64,000 nucleotides of DNA from Chromobacterium piscinae. Its GTDB lineage: Bacteria > Pseudomonadota > Gammaproteobacteria > Burkholderiales > Chromobacteriaceae. Numbering within the stretch: position 1 is the first letter of the stretch; the number at the start of each line of letters is the position of its first letter. The stretch covers positions 1-64,000 of the forward strand of contig NZ_JAJOHV010000025.1 of NCBI RefSeq assembly GCF_021129175.1, written 5' to 3'. A model generated the notes under the pieces. The model worked only from the letters and a program-made list of their open reading frames with translations. It searched no databases and had not been told where the DNA came from. Both the position numbers and the translations under genes were made by a program. This document shows positions 47,211-55,160 of the stretch, piece after piece.

Positions 47211-48026
47211 TTAGTTGAATACGCGGGTCGTCGCGTCGAGCTGTGAAGAGATCTGAACAGCCGCGCCGGCCGCGTTTGTGAAGGGGGCTGTCGCCAGGAT
47301 CGCGATGTAGTCCTCGTTGAGATAGTTGTACACGCGAGGGGTCCCCCATGCCGAATACAGGTCGCTGCAGTCGAGCGGGATGCCTTGCCACTGGTACTGG
47401 CCTGTGCAGGAGGTTGCGGTTTTGGAATATCCGGCAAGCAGGTCGGTCAATCTGACGGACGATCCGCCCGGGTTTGGAAAGACCTGCTTGTTGTTGGCTA
47501 CCATCGCGTAATAGCTGGCGAATTTCTGGAGCAAGCGACGCTGTGCCGTTTTTTCGGCGTTGATTTGGCGCGCGTACTCGTCTTTGAGATCGAAACGCCA
47601 CCAATAGGAAGTCTTGCTACCGCACCAGGTCGCGACATTGTCGAAGGCGGTGGTGCCACAGGCGTTGTGAGAGGAGTCCAGGTACTGCGACGAGGCCACC
47701 GCGCTGGCCGCCGGCTGCGAGAACATCGCTACACGCTGGTATTGCCAATTACCGTCAGTCAGCAGGCTACTGACAGCGTAGCCCTGCCATGGTGTATTGA
47801 TCACCAGCCGCTGATGTTCATACCCCGGCATTGCTGAGAAAGCGTTCAGGTCGGTTGGTACTGTGCCAGTTTCGCGGATCTGCTGGTAGATGTCGGCGGC
47901 CAGCCCGCGCACTTGAAGTGCGCGCTGCTGGTTACCATACCACTCAATCAGCGCGTCCTGGTTGGCAGCCACTCCGGCAAGAATGGCAAGGAACCACGTA
48001 GCAAAAAGAATGACGACGAGTGGCAT
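47211..48026 (-). CDS. PilM-like membrane-anchored pilus protein
   Basis: 271 residues. N-terminal membrane segment (MPLVVILFATWFLAILAGVA) without a prepilin cleavage site, then LIEWYGNQQRALQVRGLAAD, and a C-terminal domain with six or so Cys that probably form disulfides. The start resembles R64 PilM but the protein is nearly twice as long. It lies between the pilin and ATPase genes. Confidence 0.5.
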   Translation of the reverse strand: MPLVVILFATWFLAILAGVAANQDALIEWYGNQQRALQVRGLAADIYQQIRETGTVPTDLNAFSAMPGYEHQRLVINTPWQGYAVSSLLTDGNWQYQRVAMFSQPAASAVASSQYLDSSHNACGTTAFDNVATWCGSKTSYWWRFDLKDEYARQINAEKTAQRRLLQKFASYYAMVANNKQVFPNPGGSSVRLTDLLAGYSKTATSCTGQYQWQGIPLDCSDLYSAWGTPRVYNYLNEDYIAILATAPFTNAAGAAVQISSQLDATTRVFN

Positions 48027-48035
48027 GGTATGCGG

Positions 48036-48701
48036 TTATCGAATGATGGTGAGAGTTCGGGAACCGTTGGTTGCCGCCGAGAATTGAATCTGAGGATCGC
48101 TGGCGTCCGATGCCGGTAGGGCGGTTGCGGTGCGAGCCCCCGCCACCGAACTGTACTTTTGGAACAGCTGCAGGACGAGTTGGTCAGCTACGTTAGTGAA
48201 ACTGGTTTGAACGCGCGGCTGCCCGTTGATCGTCACCGATTGAATGCTGATAACCGATTCTCCTACGGTGTAGCCGTTGGAGGCGTCCCCTTGAATCTGT
48301 GTGCGCGCCGGCTGAATATTGCTGGAGTTGTAGCAGGCCTGATATTGCGGATTCAGGCCCGTTCCATCAACCAGGAACTGCAGATGCGCCGCAGTCGTGA
48401 CAGTGGTCGTGATCGGGCTGGTGCCGATGATCTTGGATGTGCCGCAGCTTTCGTTAGCAGTTCGCCAGTTTGTCGTGAGCCGATCCGCGGCTGTGAAGTA
48501 GTTCATCGCTTTGGCGCTATCACTGGTCCCAAAGACACGTGGCGCGACGATCATGATGAGGAAGCCGATAATGGCAATGACAACCAGGACCTCTATCAAA
48601 GTAAAACCGGTGTTTTTTTTGGGTTGGACGGGGCGATTACTATGCGCTTTGCGCATGGCCTGATCGGTGACAGCGTTAGAGGGCGAGAAAATGCGTTTCA
48701 T
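48036..48701 (-). CDS. pilS: Type IVb major pilin PilS
   Basis: 221 residues. A long leader of about 30 residues, then GFTLIEVLVVIAIIGFLIMI, the class III prepilin motif with Glu5. The globular domain has Cys pairs (ESCGTSKI, QACYNSS). The long leader is typical of type IVb pilins. The prepilin peptidase is not in the window. Confidence 0.85.
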   Translation of the reverse strand: MKRIFSPSNAVTDQAMRKAHSNRPVQPKKNTGFTLIEVLVVIAIIGFLIMIVAPRVFGTSDSAKAMNYFTAADRLTTNWRTANESCGTSKIIGTSPITTTVTTAAHLQFLVDGTGLNPQYQACYNSSNIQPARTQIQGDASNGYTVGESVISIQSVTINGQPRVQTSFTNVADQLVLQLFQKYSSVAGARTATALPASDASDPQIQFSAATNGSRTLTIIR

Positions 48702-48723
48702 TTGTTTTCCTTGGACGATGTGA

Positions 48724-49749
48724 TTAAAAGGTAAGAACTACGTTATTGCCGGCGATGGCACCGTCTGGTGCTTGGCCAAGCGAGACTTGCGAGTGGATTC
48801 GAATGGCGGCGTAATGCGGAATTTTGTTTGCTCCGGAAACGGTTGGGTCATAGTCACGGCAATATTGGATAGCTCCTCCCCATGCAGTTTTGCTGAACTC
48901 GTCCTGCCCCAGCCCAACTTGGGCAAGGACGTTTACGTTAGCGGCAGATAGGTCATACCAGCCGTCGTAACAACTTTGGTTGGTGGCAGGGTTGCCGCCA
49001 GAAAGGTTGGGGGCACCGGGCCCGGTTGGAGCCGGGTAATAGTTGGTCGTATCGTCGGCCGCTGCGAGCTGGCGTTTCTCTCGGAAGTAGTTCAGCAACG
49101 AATCGCGTAGCTTATCCATCCGATCAACGCTGGTCTGCAGCATGCTTTTTTGCAAAGGCAGCGTGCTGAAAATCTGAGTACCAAAGTCTGGCGCCGTCGG
49201 CGTCCACGTGGTGGCGTTGGAGTTGGTCATCTGTGCGCTTGCGCCAGGTACGCCGGTCGCGGAAGGGTTACAACCCGATCCGGTCAAGGCACAAGTCGTG
49301 TTGTATATCGCCCCGACCTGGTAGGTCAGCTGGACCAGCGCGCCGCTGCGGGTGTAGAGCGGGACCTGCTGGGTAAGGCCGGTAACCCGCTGATACACGC
49401 GAACGCGTTGACTGCCGAAACCATCGTCGTTGATCTCGTTCGTGGACAACCCGGCTTGCTGGAATGAGCTACCTAGAGTTGCATTGCTGGGGTCAAAGAC
49501 AGTACTGGTGTAACCATTCCCTGTAAACGGAGCCGGCAGTGTGCCAAGTGGGGACTGAGTGCGAGCCGAATCGAGCAGTACCGAGGCGATGAGCTGGTTG
49601 TTCAGGGACTGTCGGTTCTGATAGGCACGTTGATTCATTCCCAGGGCCGCGCCAATCTGGTCGCTGAAGATAGACAGGAGGATACCCATGATTGCCGTGG
49701 TAACCAGCATTTCGTAGAGCGTAAACCCAGTTTGGTGCCGCTTGTTCAC
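48724..49749 (-). CDS. Type IVb minor pilin
   Basis: 341 residues. Short leader MNKRHQT and GFTLYEMLVTTAIMGILLSI. The large globular domain has several Cys. It is the size and position of a tip minor pilin (PilV- or CofB/TcpB-like). It ends in GNNVVLTF without a shufflon, so the switchable part that PilV carries in R64 is missing here and found instead in the secreted protein at 6098. Confidence 0.78.
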   Translation of the reverse strand: MNKRHQTGFTLYEMLVTTAIMGILLSIFSDQIGAALGMNQRAYQNRQSLNNQLIASVLLDSARTQSPLGTLPAPFTGNGYTSTVFDPSNATLGSSFQQAGLSTNEINDDGFGSQRVRVYQRVTGLTQQVPLYTRSGALVQLTYQVGAIYNTTCALTGSGCNPSATGVPGASAQMTNSNATTWTPTAPDFGTQIFSTLPLQKSMLQTSVDRMDKLRDSLLNYFREKRQLAAADDTTNYYPAPTGPGAPNLSGGNPATNQSCYDGWYDLSAANVNVLAQVGLGQDEFSKTAWGGAIQYCRDYDPTVSGANKIPHYAAIRIHSQVSLGQAPDGAIAGNNVVLTF

Positions 49750-49750
49750 G

Positions 49751-51619
49751 TCAGCCCCCGCGCTTGGTGATGCTTACTTTGAGGACAAAGTAAGTGGTTG
49801 TTTTGGTTTTACTGCGACTGACCTTGCCGAAGAAACCGCCTAGGGCGGCAATATCCTTCAAACCGGTAATCCCACTGCTGGTATCGCTGTTGGAGTAGGA
49901 CGAAAGCCCACCCAACACGATCAGGTCGCCGTCTTTCAGTACCGCCTCACCGGTATTGACCTGGTCCTTGATCAGGGGAATCTGCCCTGGGATTTGCTGA
50001 ATTTTGTCGCCGGCGGTGACCACTTGAACGGTATCCACGGATCCCTGCAGGATTTTCTGTTGCAGGGATACTTGCGCGCGGATAATGCCGCTCGACACGT
50101 CGTAGCGCGGATTAATGCGCAAGACGGAGCCGATTTGGTAAGGCACTTCCACGTTCTTCGTGGCGACGATCGAGCTGGTTGTGGCCGAGCCTCCGGAGAC
50201 CTCTTGGTCGTACTTGATGCGAACGCTAGTCGTCATTTGGCCGAACTCGACCGGCGTGCCGCTAGTGGTGGACACGAGCGGCTTGTCGGTGGTTTCGACA
50301 TTCTGTTGCGTAGTCAGATAGGCGTTGAAGATCTGCAAGCCGTCGAGCGGAGAGGAAATACCGAACAGACTGCTGCTGCCAGGTAGCGCACTATTCCCGA
50401 TAGTAACACTCGGAATATTCGAGCCTGCCGTCGGGAGACTAATGGTGGCTCCGCCCAAAATGTTGTTGCTGAGCACCGCTCCATAGCGGCCGGCCGCAAA
50501 TTTGCCGAGTCCAGCAATGTCGAAACCCTCTGATTGGTCTTCTCGACTGGTGACTGAAATGATGCGGCCCTCGAACGTGATCTGGGTGTTGTACATGGAC
50601 TGCACGTCATCAAGGTAACGGGCCAAGCCTTTCATCAGCCAGCGCGGTGCTTGAACGGTGACTGCGCCGGTTTCGGGGTTTACTTGGTAGCGGCCGACCT
50701 TTTGGGTCACGAAAAGGTCGGAACCGCCTTCCGCATCGGCCATACCAGCTCCGCCCATCGCGGTACCAGGCATGCCTCGCTGCATGCTGGAGTTGAACCC
50801 TGGTACTTGCGTGGCTCCTCCTGCAGCCGGTGTCGGTGCGGAGGAGGCGGCTTTATTGGCCGGAACCAAAATGGACAGCCGGCCGGCAAGTTCCGTTTTC
50901 AGGCTGCCCCAGAAGTTGTCGTTACTTGAGATGGTGTTGCCGTTCGAACCGGCATTGCTGCCGGAGCTGCCGGAGCTGCCTTGTTGAGCGCCGATCCCGT
51001 AGCCGCTCGGCGTCATGCTCGATGGAGCAGCGGTCGCAGAAGAGCTGGAGGAGGACGTAGTCGAACTCGTGCTGTTACCGCTCGGATCAAGCGTTGCCGT
51101 ATTGAACGACGTGGTGCGGTTACCAATGTTGATGCTCCAGGTTTGCGATTTCATCGGGATGATCTCAACGACATGACTGTTGTCGTCGACTTCGTAATCC
51201 AGCCCCATTGCACCCAGGAGGACCTGCAAGGCGATTTCGCCGTTGACACTGCGCACGCCATGGCCGCCGTACATATAACTATCCAGAGGAAGGCTACTCG
51301 TAACATTGATGCCATGATCACGAAAAACCTTGAGGATCTCGAAGGCGGAAACCGGATATTTGGGGACATAGGTCAGCTGCATACGGCGCAGCCAGGCCCG
51401 CTGCTTGGCCTCCTGAGCCTCATCAGACAATTTCTCGAAAGAGAGAGGCTGTTCACCGCGGAGGACGATCAACGGCTCTTCACTTTTTGAGGCTGCCTTG
51501 GCTTTCTCGTAGTCCTCGGTGGCGTTCTTATGCAAGTCGCCGGCCTGCTGACGATAATTGGTGGAGCAGCCGGTTGCCAGCAGGCTTGCCATCAGCGGGG
51601 CAATGATGATGCGTTTCAT
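49751..51619 (-). CDS. pilN: Thin pilus secretin PilN
   Basis: 622 residues. Lipoprotein signal with LLATGC at residues 13-18. Periplasmic N domains, a long Ser/Thr/Gly-rich linker (about 180-235), then the secretin core (SVTIGNSALPGSSSLFGISS, IRAQVSLQQKILQGSVDTVQ, LIKDQVNTGEAVLKDGDLIV, LGGLSSYSNSD) . It forms the outer-membrane pore for the pilus and is a lipoprotein, as in R64 PilN and BfpB. Confidence 0.9.
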   Translation of the reverse strand: MKRIIIAPLMASLLATGCSTNYRQQAGDLHKNATEDYEKAKAASKSEEPLIVLRGEQPLSFEKLSDEAQEAKQRAWLRRMQLTYVPKYPVSAFEILKVFRDHGINVTSSLPLDSYMYGGHGVRSVNGEIALQVLLGAMGLDYEVDDNSHVVEIIPMKSQTWSINIGNRTTSFNTATLDPSGNSTSSTTSSSSSSATAAPSSMTPSGYGIGAQQGSSGSSGSNAGSNGNTISSNDNFWGSLKTELAGRLSILVPANKAASSAPTPAAGGATQVPGFNSSMQRGMPGTAMGGAGMADAEGGSDLFVTQKVGRYQVNPETGAVTVQAPRWLMKGLARYLDDVQSMYNTQITFEGRIISVTSREDQSEGFDIAGLGKFAAGRYGAVLSNNILGGATISLPTAGSNIPSVTIGNSALPGSSSLFGISSPLDGLQIFNAYLTTQQNVETTDKPLVSTTSGTPVEFGQMTTSVRIKYDQEVSGGSATTSSIVATKNVEVPYQIGSVLRINPRYDVSSGIIRAQVSLQQKILQGSVDTVQVVTAGDKIQQIPGQIPLIKDQVNTGEAVLKDGDLIVLGGLSSYSNSDTSSGITGLKDIAALGGFFGKVSRSKTKTTTYFVLKVSITKRGG

Positions 51620-51650
51620 GTTCGTTCGAACCCTTCAACAAAGTGTGTTG

Positions 51651-52763
51651 TTAGCGGTCCGTCACTCGGATTTCCGGTGTCGGCTGTTCGTCGGGGAGGA
51701 TTTCGATCTTGATCAGCTTGCCCGCGCTGGCATTGATGATTTTCATCACGTCGAGAAAGTCCTTCTCGTAAGTGCGTGCGGTGTTGACCTTGATGTAGTT
51801 GGACGCCTTCCAGTTCAGGCGGTAACCAGCGTCTTTGGCCCAAACCTCCAGGTTGTCCTTGAGTGTCTTGGTCGGGTCCAGCACCCACTTGGGTTTCGGC
51901 GCGGTTTCCGGCGGAGCGGAGAAATCTGACGCTACGGTTACGACTGTGGCCGGCAGCGCTGCCGCGCTGATGATTTCTGCAGCGGCAGGCGGCGCTGCTG
52001 GAGCCACTGCGGCGGGCTTTGGCAACTGTGCTAGCGCCTCTTGCACAGCTGCCGGCGCGGCAGGAGGTGGTAAGGGAGTGCTGGCCCCAGCTTCGATGTT
52101 AGGCGGAGATGGCTGCGTGCTGGCTACCGGTTGGGTGAACTCCTTCATAATGGTGATCGCCGTTTGCGGGTCGATCTTGCCGTTGGCATTAATGTCTAGG
52201 AGTTTGTTGACGATCAAGAGGCGTACATCGCTGTTGGCCAGCCCCGCCTGTGCGCCGCTGCCAGGCGCTGCTGGTGATCGGGGAACTGTCGGAACTGCCA
52301 TGTTGGTGGTGGGGCTGGATCTTGCAACCGGGGTACCGGCGGAAGACGGAAAAATTTGTATGAGGCTCAGGTAGACGCCGGCCTTGGCGCTGTTTTCGCT
52401 GGCGTCGTTCTGAATGCGGATCCTGGGCGCACTGATCCCGCGCTGCAATAAAAGACTGCGGATGGTATTTGCACGTTGATTTGCGAGTGCAGTGTTGTAA
52501 CGGGCGTCTGGCCGACCGGTGATGATGATTTGGTCTGATGAGGAAATGACTTGCAAGGTTTCTTGTATGGCCTTACGCCCCAGCGGGCCAAGACGGGCGC
52601 TACCGCTAGCGAATGGTACGGCATGGTTGTTGACGGAGTCCCCACGGCGGACTCCCGCAGCCGGGGGCTCATCGTCAACCACGCTGTACGAGGCCTGGGC
52701 CTGTCCGATCGCGCCCAAGAGGCAAGCGGCAATCGTGAGGCGTTTGAACGTCCATGCTGGCAT
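51651..52763 (-). CDS. pilL: Thin pilus protein PilL with TcpQ domain
   Basis: 370 residues. Sec signal (LLGAIGQAQAS). OmpA-like region (VPFASGSARLGPLGRKAIQE, then IIITGRPDA). Pro/Ala-rich linker. C-terminal TcpQ-type domain (TKTLKDNLEVWAKDAGYRLN) that helps place or stabilise the secretin. The presence of an OmpA-like domain suggests peptidoglycan binding. First gene of the pil operon. Confidence 0.82.
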   Translation of the reverse strand: MPAWTFKRLTIAACLLGAIGQAQASYSVVDDEPPAAGVRRGDSVNNHAVPFASGSARLGPLGRKAIQETLQVISSSDQIIITGRPDARYNTALANQRANTIRSLLLQRGISAPRIRIQNDASENSAKAGVYLSLIQIFPSSAGTPVARSSPTTNMAVPTVPRSPAAPGSGAQAGLANSDVRLLIVNKLLDINANGKIDPQTAITIMKEFTQPVASTQPSPPNIEAGASTPLPPPAAPAAVQEALAQLPKPAAVAPAAPPAAAEIISAAALPATVVTVASDFSAPPETAPKPKWVLDPTKTLKDNLEVWAKDAGYRLNWKASNYIKVNTARTYEKDFLDVMKIINASAGKLIKIEILPDEQPTPEIRVTDR

Positions 52764-52907
52764 TCGTACCTCCCTATGATCTGGTTTGTAAATAGTTCAT
52801 TGATATATGCGCAGATTATGCAGCGGCTCTTGCTAAAGTTCAACATAAGTTGCACAATTATCACAGAATGTTTTACCGTGGTATCGATCAAAGGGAGAAC
52901 CTCTCCG

Positions 52908-52923
52908 TTTTCACTGGTGAAAA
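52908..52923. promoter_or_regulatory. TTTTCACYRGTGAAAA palindrome, copy 7
   Basis: TTTTCACTGGTGAAAA in the 230-bp gap between the divergent pil and trb operons. A single regulator here could control both thin pilus and mating apparatus. Confidence 0.75.
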
Positions 52924-52996
52924 CAAGGGGCGATCAGTTGGGAGTTTTCAGCGCCGATGTGCAATTTCGTAAATCTGACTTCTATGGCAGGTCGCC

Positions 52997-53221
52997 ATGA
53001 ACAAAATATCTGTTGACGATTTTATAAAATCTACGCCCATCGCAGGCAAAGGGCGGCGCTCGAGATTGATGCCCTTCCTCGAAGACATTAAGACCTTGCG
53101 TGAGAAGGAGTACTCGCTCAGTCAAATCTGTGCTTTTTTGCAGGCGAACAACGTCCAGACGACTGTTGCAACGGTGAGTAGCTTTATCCGACGCCACATT
53201 TCCAAGGAGCAAGAAGAATGA
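52997..53221 (+). CDS. Small HTH-like protein at the head of the trb operon
   Basis: 74 residues. LREKEYSLSQICAFLQANNV followed by VSSFIRRH is a helix-turn-helix pattern common in small plasmid transfer and mobilisation proteins. It overlaps trbB by 4 bp (ATGA). It may regulate the operon or bind transfer DNA; not a known Trb protein. Confidence 0.65.
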   Translation: MNKISVDDFIKSTPIAGKGRRSRLMPFLEDIKTLREKEYSLSQICAFLQANNVQTTVATVSSFIRRHISKEQEE

Positions 53222-54222
53222 GCGCAGACCAAGATTTTTCCGGTTTGTCCGCGGCTGAGCGGGTCAACCAAGAACGTTTGCTCGATGCAATTCGCTATGC
53301 TTTCGGGCCAGACATCATGGAGGCGATGCTGGATCCGAAGGTTGTTGAGGTGATGCTAAACGACGACAGTATTGTCTGGGTCGACCGCCTGGGGGAGGGG
53401 ATGGCTCCTTTATGTGATAGAGATGGTGAAGTCATTAAGATGCTCCCATCGCAAGCGGCTTCTCTGATCAATAACGTGGCCACCATGCTTTCCGACACCG
53501 TCACCGTCGAGAATCCCATTCTCGAGGGTGAGTTGCCGTTGGATGGTTCCCGCTTCGAAGCTCTCATCCCCCCAGTAGTGGAGCGGCCGATCTTTGCTAT
53601 CCGTAAAAAGGCCTCGCTGATCTTCACGCTGAACGATTATGTGAAGCAGGGTGTTATGACACTTGCCCAGGCGGACTACATCCGTGACGCGGTGAGAAAA
53701 CGTCAAAATATCCTGGTGGTCGGCGGGACGGGATCGGGTAAGACTACGCTCGTCAATGCGGTTCTGCACGCAATTGCCGAGCTTACACCTGATGATCGCA
53801 TGCTGATCATCGAAGATACCCGCGAGTTGCAGTGCTCCATTTCGAATAAGGTGCTGCTGCGGGCAACGGACACCGTGCCGATGCAAATGCTATTGAAGGC
53901 CACGATGCGCTTGAGGCCAGACCGAATCTGCGTCGGCGAAGTGCGTGACGGCGCAGCTTTAACGCTGTTAAAAGCATGGAATACCGGACACCCGGGTGGA
54001 TGCGCGACAGTCCATGCGAACGGAGGTGAAGCCGGCTTGCTCCGGATCGACCAGCTCATCCAGGAAGTTTCCAATCTACCGCAGCGAGCGCTCATCGCAG
54101 AAGCGGTGAACGTGATCCTCTATATCGAGAGGACCCCAACCGGCCGCAAGCTGCGTGAGATGATCGAGGTCAACGGGTACGACGAAGTTACACGCAAGTT
54201 CCAATTCACCATTCGTTATTAA
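53218..54222 (+). CDS. trbB: TrbB conjugation ATPase (VirB11 family)
   Basis: 334 residues. Walker A VGGTGSGKTTLVNA near residue 165, Asp box LIIEDTRELQ, Walker B RICVGEVRDGAA, His box GCATVHANG. N-terminal domain of the VirB11 type. It forms a hexamer at the inner membrane and powers pilus assembly and transfer. Confidence 0.95.
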   Translation: MSADQDFSGLSAAERVNQERLLDAIRYAFGPDIMEAMLDPKVVEVMLNDDSIVWVDRLGEGMAPLCDRDGEVIKMLPSQAASLINNVATMLSDTVTVENPILEGELPLDGSRFEALIPPVVERPIFAIRKKASLIFTLNDYVKQGVMTLAQADYIRDAVRKRQNILVVGGTGSGKTTLVNAVLHAIAELTPDDRMLIIEDTRELQCSISNKVLLRATDTVPMQMLLKATMRLRPDRICVGEVRDGAALTLLKAWNTGHPGGCATVHANGGEAGLLRIDQLIQEVSNLPQRALIAEAVNVILYIERTPTGRKLREMIEVNGYDEVTRKFQFTIRY

Positions 54223-54234
54223 GGAAACATAAAT

Positions 54235-54399
54235 ATGGAACAGTTCATATGTCGCCCAGAGGTTGTCTATCACATCGGTAATGAATTCCTGATTTCCGGG
54301 GCTGCGGCCATCGGCTTCATGATTCTCTTCCTGACCAATCTGAATGGTCTGCGTGACCGTGTGAAGGCGAGGAAAGCAAAGGAGGGCGCGACCACCTAA
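54235..54399 (+). CDS. Small membrane protein between trbB and trbC
   Basis: 54 residues, MEQFICRPEVVYHIGNEFLI start, one membrane segment (ISGAAAIGFMILFL) and a basic tail. AAGGAAAC lies before the ATG and 12 bp after trbB. Not a standard Trb protein. Confidence 0.6.
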   Translation: MEQFICRPEVVYHIGNEFLISGAAAIGFMILFLTNLNGLRDRVKARKAKEGATT

Positions 54400-54489
54400 A
54401 AGTGTCCAGACAGCTTCGCCCCCCAGCTCGCTAAAATTCACCTTTAGTTTATGCATTAAACAGTGTTATTTGATGGAGATCATTTCGAA

Positions 54490-54798
54490 ATGAAGACCAA
54501 TATGAACAGCATCGCCAAAGCTCAGATGGCCATTCTGCTGTGCCTCTATGCCTCCGCGGCGTTTGCCGGCTCGATGCCATGGGATGGCCCGTTGTGCACC
54601 ATCGCGAATGCTCTCACTGGGAAGGCTGCATTTGCGATCGCGATTGCCGCCTTCTTCGGTGCTGGGGCCAAGATGGTATGGGGCGAGGAGCTGACCGGCA
54701 TGACCAAAACGCTGCTCTCAGTCGTGATGGCAATTTCCATTCTGATTGGCGGCGCGGCGATCGTCCGCATGATTAACCCCAGTGCAGTGAGCTGCTGA
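54490..54798 (+). CDS. trbC: TrbC conjugative pilin (VirB2 family)
   Basis: 102 residues. Signal ending ASAAFAG, then two long hydrophobic segments (AAFAIAIAAFFGAGAKMVWG and LLSVVMAISILIGGAAIVRM) joined by a short polar loop. Major subunit of the mating pilus, in RP4 cyclised by TraF. ATG 54490 gives a normal signal and lies after GGAGATC. Confidence 0.85.
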   Translation: MKTNMNSIAKAQMAILLCLYASAAFAGSMPWDGPLCTIANALTGKAAFAIAIAAFFGAGAKMVWGEELTGMTKTLLSVVMAISILIGGAAIVRMINPSAVSC

Positions 54799-55118
54799 TG
54801 GATGGCTTGCCCATCCGACCGATCCACCGGTCGCTGCTGCGTCGTCAGACCATCATGGGAGGCGAGCGCGAGTTAATCCTGAGCTCCTTCCTAATCGGGG
54901 TCGGGGTCGGTTTTGCCTGCACGGGGGGCTTCGGTCCCTTGTACGGCATTCCTGTCGGCTTAGCGATAACCGTGGCGCTGCTGTTCGTCGTGAAACGGAT
55001 GGGTGAAACCGACCCACAGCTGTCGCGGATCTTGCAGCGTCATTTCCGGTACCGGGCATACTACCCTGCTCGTGGGCGGATCCGGTCGATCATTCCTCAG
55101 GTGAGGGATTTCCGTTAA
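54798..55118 (+). CDS. trbD: TrbD (VirB3 family)
   Basis: 106 residues. IRPIHRSLLRRQTIMGGERE then two membrane segments (LILSSFLIGVGVGFACTG, GIPVGLAITVALLFVVKRM), as in TrbD. ATG overlaps the trbC stop. Inner-membrane partner of TrbE. Confidence 0.87.
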   Translation: MDGLPIRPIHRSLLRRQTIMGGERELILSSFLIGVGVGFACTGGFGPLYGIPVGLAITVALLFVVKRMGETDPQLSRILQRHFRYRAYYPARGRIRSIIPQVRDFR

Positions 55119-55142
55119 CACCTGGCCGGCAGTTGCCGGCTA

Positions 55143-55158
55143 TTTTCACTGGTGAGAA
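55143..55158. promoter_or_regulatory. TTTTCACYRGTGAAAA palindrome, copy 8 (degenerate)
   Basis: TTTTCACTGGTGAGAA, with one base changed in the right arm. It lies inside the operon just before trbE, with GGTGAG at ribosome-binding distance from ATG 55161. Confidence 0.55.
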
Positions 55159-55160
55159 AA

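Noticed and set aside
52908-52923. Chromosomal-type parS site
   Set aside because: The arms match, but there are two extra central bases, so it is not the TGTTTCACGTGAAACA site. It is kept as a related palindrome.
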